NCBI GenBank assembly: GCA_902773155.1
Contig: CACYDK010000123.1
Location: 1-8,202, forward strand
Direction of reading: 5' to 3'
DNA: 8,202 bases
Origin: an uncultured Ruminococcus sp.
GTDB taxonomy: Bacteria > Bacillota > Clostridia > Oscillospirales > Acutalibacteraceae
The notes beneath the pieces are model-generated. The model was not told where the DNA came from. It was given only the letters and a program-made list of their open reading frames with translations, and did no database searches. Below, in pieces: positions 6,263-8,202 of this stretch (position 1 is the first letter of the stretch; the number at the start of each line of letters is the position of its first letter). A program made the position numbers and the translations under genes.

Positions 6263-7507
6263 TCATCTTCTCGCGGCTACCGCGGTAAAACCGCCTTCAA
6301 GCCGCGATAAGGTCGATACGAAATACCGAATGTCGTCCATCGCGTGGTCGTTTTCCTTGATCGGGATATCCAGCCCCTTTTCGTCCCAGCGGTATAGCGA
6401 GAACTCCCTTATGCTGTCGGCACAGTTATTGCAGATTCTCACGCTGCCTTCCTTAAGCGCGGAGCTCACCGCTCTGATTCCGTTTTTGACGTCGTTTTTA
6501 GCCGGAACAACGTCAAACTCGCCGTGACGACGGATAGTCTCGATAAAGGAAGCCGCCGACGGATCGACGGTCACGCGGTCAATTTTTCGGCCGTCGGCGA
6601 GCCTCTTGAGCGCCTCGTAATGCTCCTCGTCGGTTCGCTGAAAGCCCTCGCGTCGAGAGTCGAAATAGCTTTCGGCAATGCGGTACCAGATTTCATCCTT
6701 TTGCGCCCAAAGACCGAACGAAGCCGGATTTACGGTACCGTAGTCCACGGAAATCATATAGCGCTCAAAAGGCTCTTTTGGCACCGGCACGAACATATCG
6801 TCGTTCATAAACGGATAAACCGCTCCGCTTACGGCAACCCATTTTCCGAGCACAAATCTCTCATAAAACGAGCCGCTGTAGAGGCTCTCGTACCGCCTTA
6901 TCGTTTTCTCCGAAAGCGACGGGTTATCTCGCATAGTAAAGTGCAGATAGAGAGCGTTTTTCTGCCTGGCTTTTTTTATCCAGTTGCGATAGAACCAGTG
7001 CGCCGGAAACTCCGGGTTACAGTTAAACCAAAAGGCGCTTCCCTCCACGGAGCACCTTGCGATAGCCTGTTCCACAAAGGATCTCGGCATAAGCGCCACC
7101 TCGTCGAAGAGCACTCCGGCGAGCGTCATCCCCTGGATCAGCGACGCGCTCCCCTCGTCCTTGCCGCCGAAAACGTAGACGCGGTTTTTCTTTCCCTCAA
7201 AGCTGAGCTCGAGGATGTTTCGGCTCAGCTTTTCCTCGGCGGTAAAGCCCATCGACCTCAGCATTTCAAGCATTGGCGTGATAATATTTCTTCGCGCCGA
7301 GGTGATCGTCTTTCCGCAAATAGCGAAGTCGCGGTTTTCAAACCGGTAAAACATCCATAGCACGAACGACAGCGACATACAAAACGTTTTGCCCGAGCGC
7401 ACCGCGCCGTCGCATATTATCGCGTCGTGTTTTCTGTACGGACTTTTAGGCGTCCACCACGTCATCACCTTAAGCTGTTTTTCGGAGAATTTCTTAACCG
7501 TCATCAT
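6263..7507 (-). CDS. Terminase large subunit (PBSX-type TerL)
   Basis: 414 residues. This is the ATP-driven packaging motor and nuclease. ATPase: Walker A DGAVRSGKT (residues 33-41), Walker B GVLFDEVALM (131-140, with Asp135 and Glu136), and coupling motif FNCNPE (161-166). The RNase H-like nuclease part has three expected acidic positions: Asp255 in ISVDYGT, Asp315 in VTVDPSA, and the Asp pair in DHAMDDIRYF (387-392). Length is typical of the PBSX/Terminase_6 group, and all key residues are present, so it should be active. It starts inside the small-subunit gene (14-base overlap). Two consecutive ATGs (7507, 7504) follow GGAGAAG; the second is better spaced. The subfamily would predict headful packaging in PBSX relatives, which is inference. 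Confidence 0.95.
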   Translation of the reverse strand: MMTVKKFSEKQLKVMTWWTPKSPYRKHDAIICDGAVRSGKTFCMSLSFVLWMFYRFENRDFAICGKTITSARRNIITPMLEMLRSMGFTAEEKLSRNILELSFEGKKNRVYVFGGKDEGSASLIQGMTLAGVLFDEVALMPRSFVEQAIARCSVEGSAFWFNCNPEFPAHWFYRNWIKKARQKNALYLHFTMRDNPSLSEKTIRRYESLYSGSFYERFVLGKWVAVSGAVYPFMNDDMFVPVPKEPFERYMISVDYGTVNPASFGLWAQKDEIWYRIAESYFDSRREGFQRTDEEHYEALKRLADGRKIDRVTVDPSAASFIETIRRHGEFDVVPAKNDVKNGIRAVSSALKEGSVRICNNCADSIREFSLYRWDEKGLDIPIKENDHAMDDIRYFVSTLSRLEGGFTAVAARR

Positions 7508-7949
7508 CTTCTCCGGCCGTCTGTGCCGAGCTGTTCACAAGGGCGTCGTAGAACGATTCCGCTCCCGACCTGCCGCTTCCGAGCTCAATAAGCCTCTCGA
7601 GCGAACGATATCTGTCGCAGAATTTGATTTCTATGAGATTGTCCTTACGCTTTATCTCGGCGATATCGAAAAGGTCGAGCTCCTCGATCGGTTCAGAGCC
7701 GGGATCATCGGAACAAACCAGCCTTACGGCGTCGGCGCGTGAGCCCGTAGCCAATCTCAAAAGCCCCGCCTTAGCCGCGCACTCAAGGCTTTCGGTTTTT
7801 ATCTCGCAGAGCTTTTTAAGCTCCGCCGCGATATCCTCGCGGCACAAAAGCGCGCGTCCTCTGCCCAAAAGTCCCGAGGCCTTCTCCGCCTCTTCGATAT
7901 TTCCTGTACACGAAAAATTGACGCAGAATTCTTTCTCCTTTTTCGTCAT
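7494..7949 (-). CDS. Terminase small subunit
   Basis: 151 residues, ATG at 7949 with AAAGGAGGT about 10 bases upstream; an in-frame TGA immediately precedes the ATG, so no longer form is possible. Recognises phage DNA and starts packaging together with the large subunit encoded next. The N-terminus (TKKEKEFCVNFSCTGNIEEA) with AEKASGLLGRG and CREDIAAELKKL is the helix-turn-helix-containing DNA-binding part of the Terminase_2 / XtmA family. The middle (AAKAGLLRLATGSRADAVRL) and oligomerisation region follow, and the acidic C-terminal tail (AGEDDDG) overlaps the large-subunit start. It is the first gene of the operon, preceded by an AT-rich leader. Confidence 0.88.
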   Translation of the reverse strand: MTKKEKEFCVNFSCTGNIEEAEKASGLLGRGRALLCREDIAAELKKLCEIKTESLECAAKAGLLRLATGSRADAVRLVCSDDPGSEPIEELDLFDIAEIKRKDNLIEIKFCDRYRSLERLIELGSGRSGAESFYDALVNSSAQTAGEDDDG

Positions 7950-7999
7950 TCAGCCGTTTACCTCCTTTCGTCTCTCACTTACACCTGAAAAACAAAAGA

Positions 8000-8023
8000 A
8001 AATTGCCCAAAAATAGGCAATTT
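8000..8023 (-). terminator. Hairpin in the leader upstream of the terminase genes
   Basis: 8-base inverted repeat AAATTGCC / GGCAATTT with an 8-base loop. On the minus strand it is followed by TTCTTTTGTTTTT, a T-rich tail, so it could act as an intrinsic terminator for transcripts entering from the tRNA side. The stem is short and AT-rich at its base, so it is weak. It lies about 50 bases before the small terminase start and downstream of a candidate promoter, so it might also act as a leader structure. Confidence 0.45.
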
Positions 8024-8030
8024 CCTAAAA

Positions 8031-8060
8031 TTTTTAAAAAATTATTTTATTTTTCTTCAA
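8031..8060 (-). promoter_or_regulatory. Weak candidate promoter for the packaging/head operon
   Basis: On the minus strand TTGAAG (8060-8055) is followed after 17-18 bases by TTAAAA or TAAAAA (8037-8031), a loose sigma-70 type match in a strongly AT-rich block (about 8024-8110). It is the only plausible start region for the operon in the window, but AT-rich DNA gives chance matches, and the promoter could lie further right. Late phage promoters often need a phage activator and may not resemble this. Confidence 0.22.
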
Positions 8061-8114
8061 AGATGCATTTTTTATCAAAAAACTGCCGATACAAAAACGT
8101 TATATAAATCAGAA

Positions 8115-8140
8115 AGGGAAGCGCCGTCGGACGCTTCCCT
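8115..8140 (-). terminator. Intrinsic terminator after the tRNA 3' end
   Basis: 9-base perfect stem AGGGAAGCG / CGCTTCCCT (8115-8123 with 8132-8140) and an 8-base loop. On the minus strand it begins 6 bases after the CCA end of the tRNA-like sequence and is followed by TTCTGATTTATATAACG, a moderately T-rich tail. The place and polarity fit termination of the tRNA transcript. As part of an attachment region it could also be carried in the phage-host identity block. Confidence 0.6.
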
Positions 8141-8146
8141 CTTTGA

Positions 8147-8184
8147 TGGAGCTAGAGATGGGACTCGAACCCACGACCTGCGTC
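8147..8184. other. Candidate phage attachment core (tRNA 3' end)
   Basis: The well-formed tRNA part runs from GACGC and the variable loop through the CCA end, and then the sequence upstream departs from tRNA form. Many tyrosine integrases recombine in the 3' half of a tRNA gene and leave such a copy at the phage-side junction. With phage genes lying on the CCA side, the fragment would be attP of a free phage, or an attL-type junction if an intact 5' half followed. No integrase gene is in the window. The call is inference and the second boundary of the identity block is unknown. Confidence 0.33.
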
Positions 8185-8202
8185 GTCGTTTGCTCTACTC
8201 GC
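8147..8202 (-). tRNA. tRNA 3' half with encoded CCA, incomplete or disrupted
   Basis: On the minus strand: T arm GTGGG-TTCGAGT-CCCAT (8174-8158), 3' acceptor strand CTCTAGC (8157-8151), U at the discriminator position (8150), then CCA (8149-8147). AGGTC just before the T arm is a standard variable loop. A U discriminator is found in bacterial Gly, Cys and some Thr tRNAs; the type cannot be assigned. Further upstream the sequence has TAGAGCA as in a D arm, but only 11 bases lie between it and the variable loop where 17 are needed. The alternative 5-base anticodon-like stem ACGAC/GTCGT uses up the variable loop and part of the T stem. The 5' acceptor strand lies beyond the window. So this is a genuine tRNA 3' end but not evidently a working tRNA. 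Confidence 0.6.

Noticed and set aside
6524..7360. 278-codon plus-strand open frame
   Set aside because: It lies fully opposite the large terminase, has no ribosome site or recognisable domain, and its Arg/His/Val-rich composition is that of an antisense shadow.
8147..8202. tmRNA 3' end
   Set aside because: tmRNA ends in a different acceptor sequence (CAGCTCCACCA type); the standard AGGTC variable loop here fits an ordinary tRNA better.
1..8202. Capsid-forming satellite (cf-PICI) instead of a phage
   Set aside because: Such satellites carry packaging and head genes but no tail genes; here LysM and hub tail genes follow. The reduced tail keeps a helper-dependent element possible, but the window alone does not support it.
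1..8202. CRISPR array, insertion sequence or long direct repeats
   Set aside because: Reading through the window shows no regularly spaced repeats, no transposase and no terminal inverted repeats.

Overview
This window is the head and early tail module of a tailed double-stranded DNA phage or prophage. It is laid out as one tight minus-strand operon that reads from about 7949 down past position 1. The families resemble PBSX/Xkd-type prophages of Firmicutes, especially the clostridial versions: strong AGGAGG ribosome binding sites, ATGA stop/start overlaps, an XkdF-like protease with a Cys/His cluster, a LysM tail protein and an XkdQ/gpD-like hub. A mid-GC gut Clostridia host (Oscillospiraceae or Ruminococcaceae type) is my inference from gene style, not a measurement.

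Layout in transcription order, right to left. The last ~56 bases (8147-8202) carry the 3' half of a minus-strand tRNA ending in an encoded CCA, with an intrinsic terminator just downstream (8115-8140). The part upstream of its T arm does not fold as a normal tRNA, so this looks like a tRNA 3'-end attachment site or a damaged tRNA. An AT-rich leader of about 200 bp (7950-8146) holds that hairpin, a second hairpin (8000-8023) and a weak candidate promoter. The packaging genes follow: terminase small subunit (7494-7949) and large subunit (6263-7507), then portal (5109-6248). Next comes the capsid block: protease with a helical, possibly scaffolding, C-terminus (4156-5112), a small decoration-type protein (3762-4094) and the major capsid protein (2735-3745). 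The connector block is a head-tail adaptor (2371-2724), a head-closure-like protein (2028-2369) and a two-part tail protein (1304-2035). The tail block is a 41-residue microgene (1182-1307), a LysM tail protein (667-1185) and the N-terminal part of a baseplate hub (1-673, running off the window).

The head half is complete and conventional: terminase cuts and pumps DNA through the portal into a shell of HK97-fold capsid protein, matured by the protease and closed by the connector proteins. The tail half is unusual. Between the connector proteins and the LysM/hub genes one expects sheath and/or tube, two assembly chaperones and a long tape measure gene. Here there is only a 243-residue protein, apparently terminator-like at its N-terminus and perhaps tube-like at its C-terminus, plus a 41-residue peptide, all joined by overlapping stop/start codons with no scar. 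Either the tape measure lies elsewhere, or this is a strongly reduced tail. This is the most interesting signal in the window. No plus-strand gene is convincing and no gene-free stretch exceeds about 200 bp.
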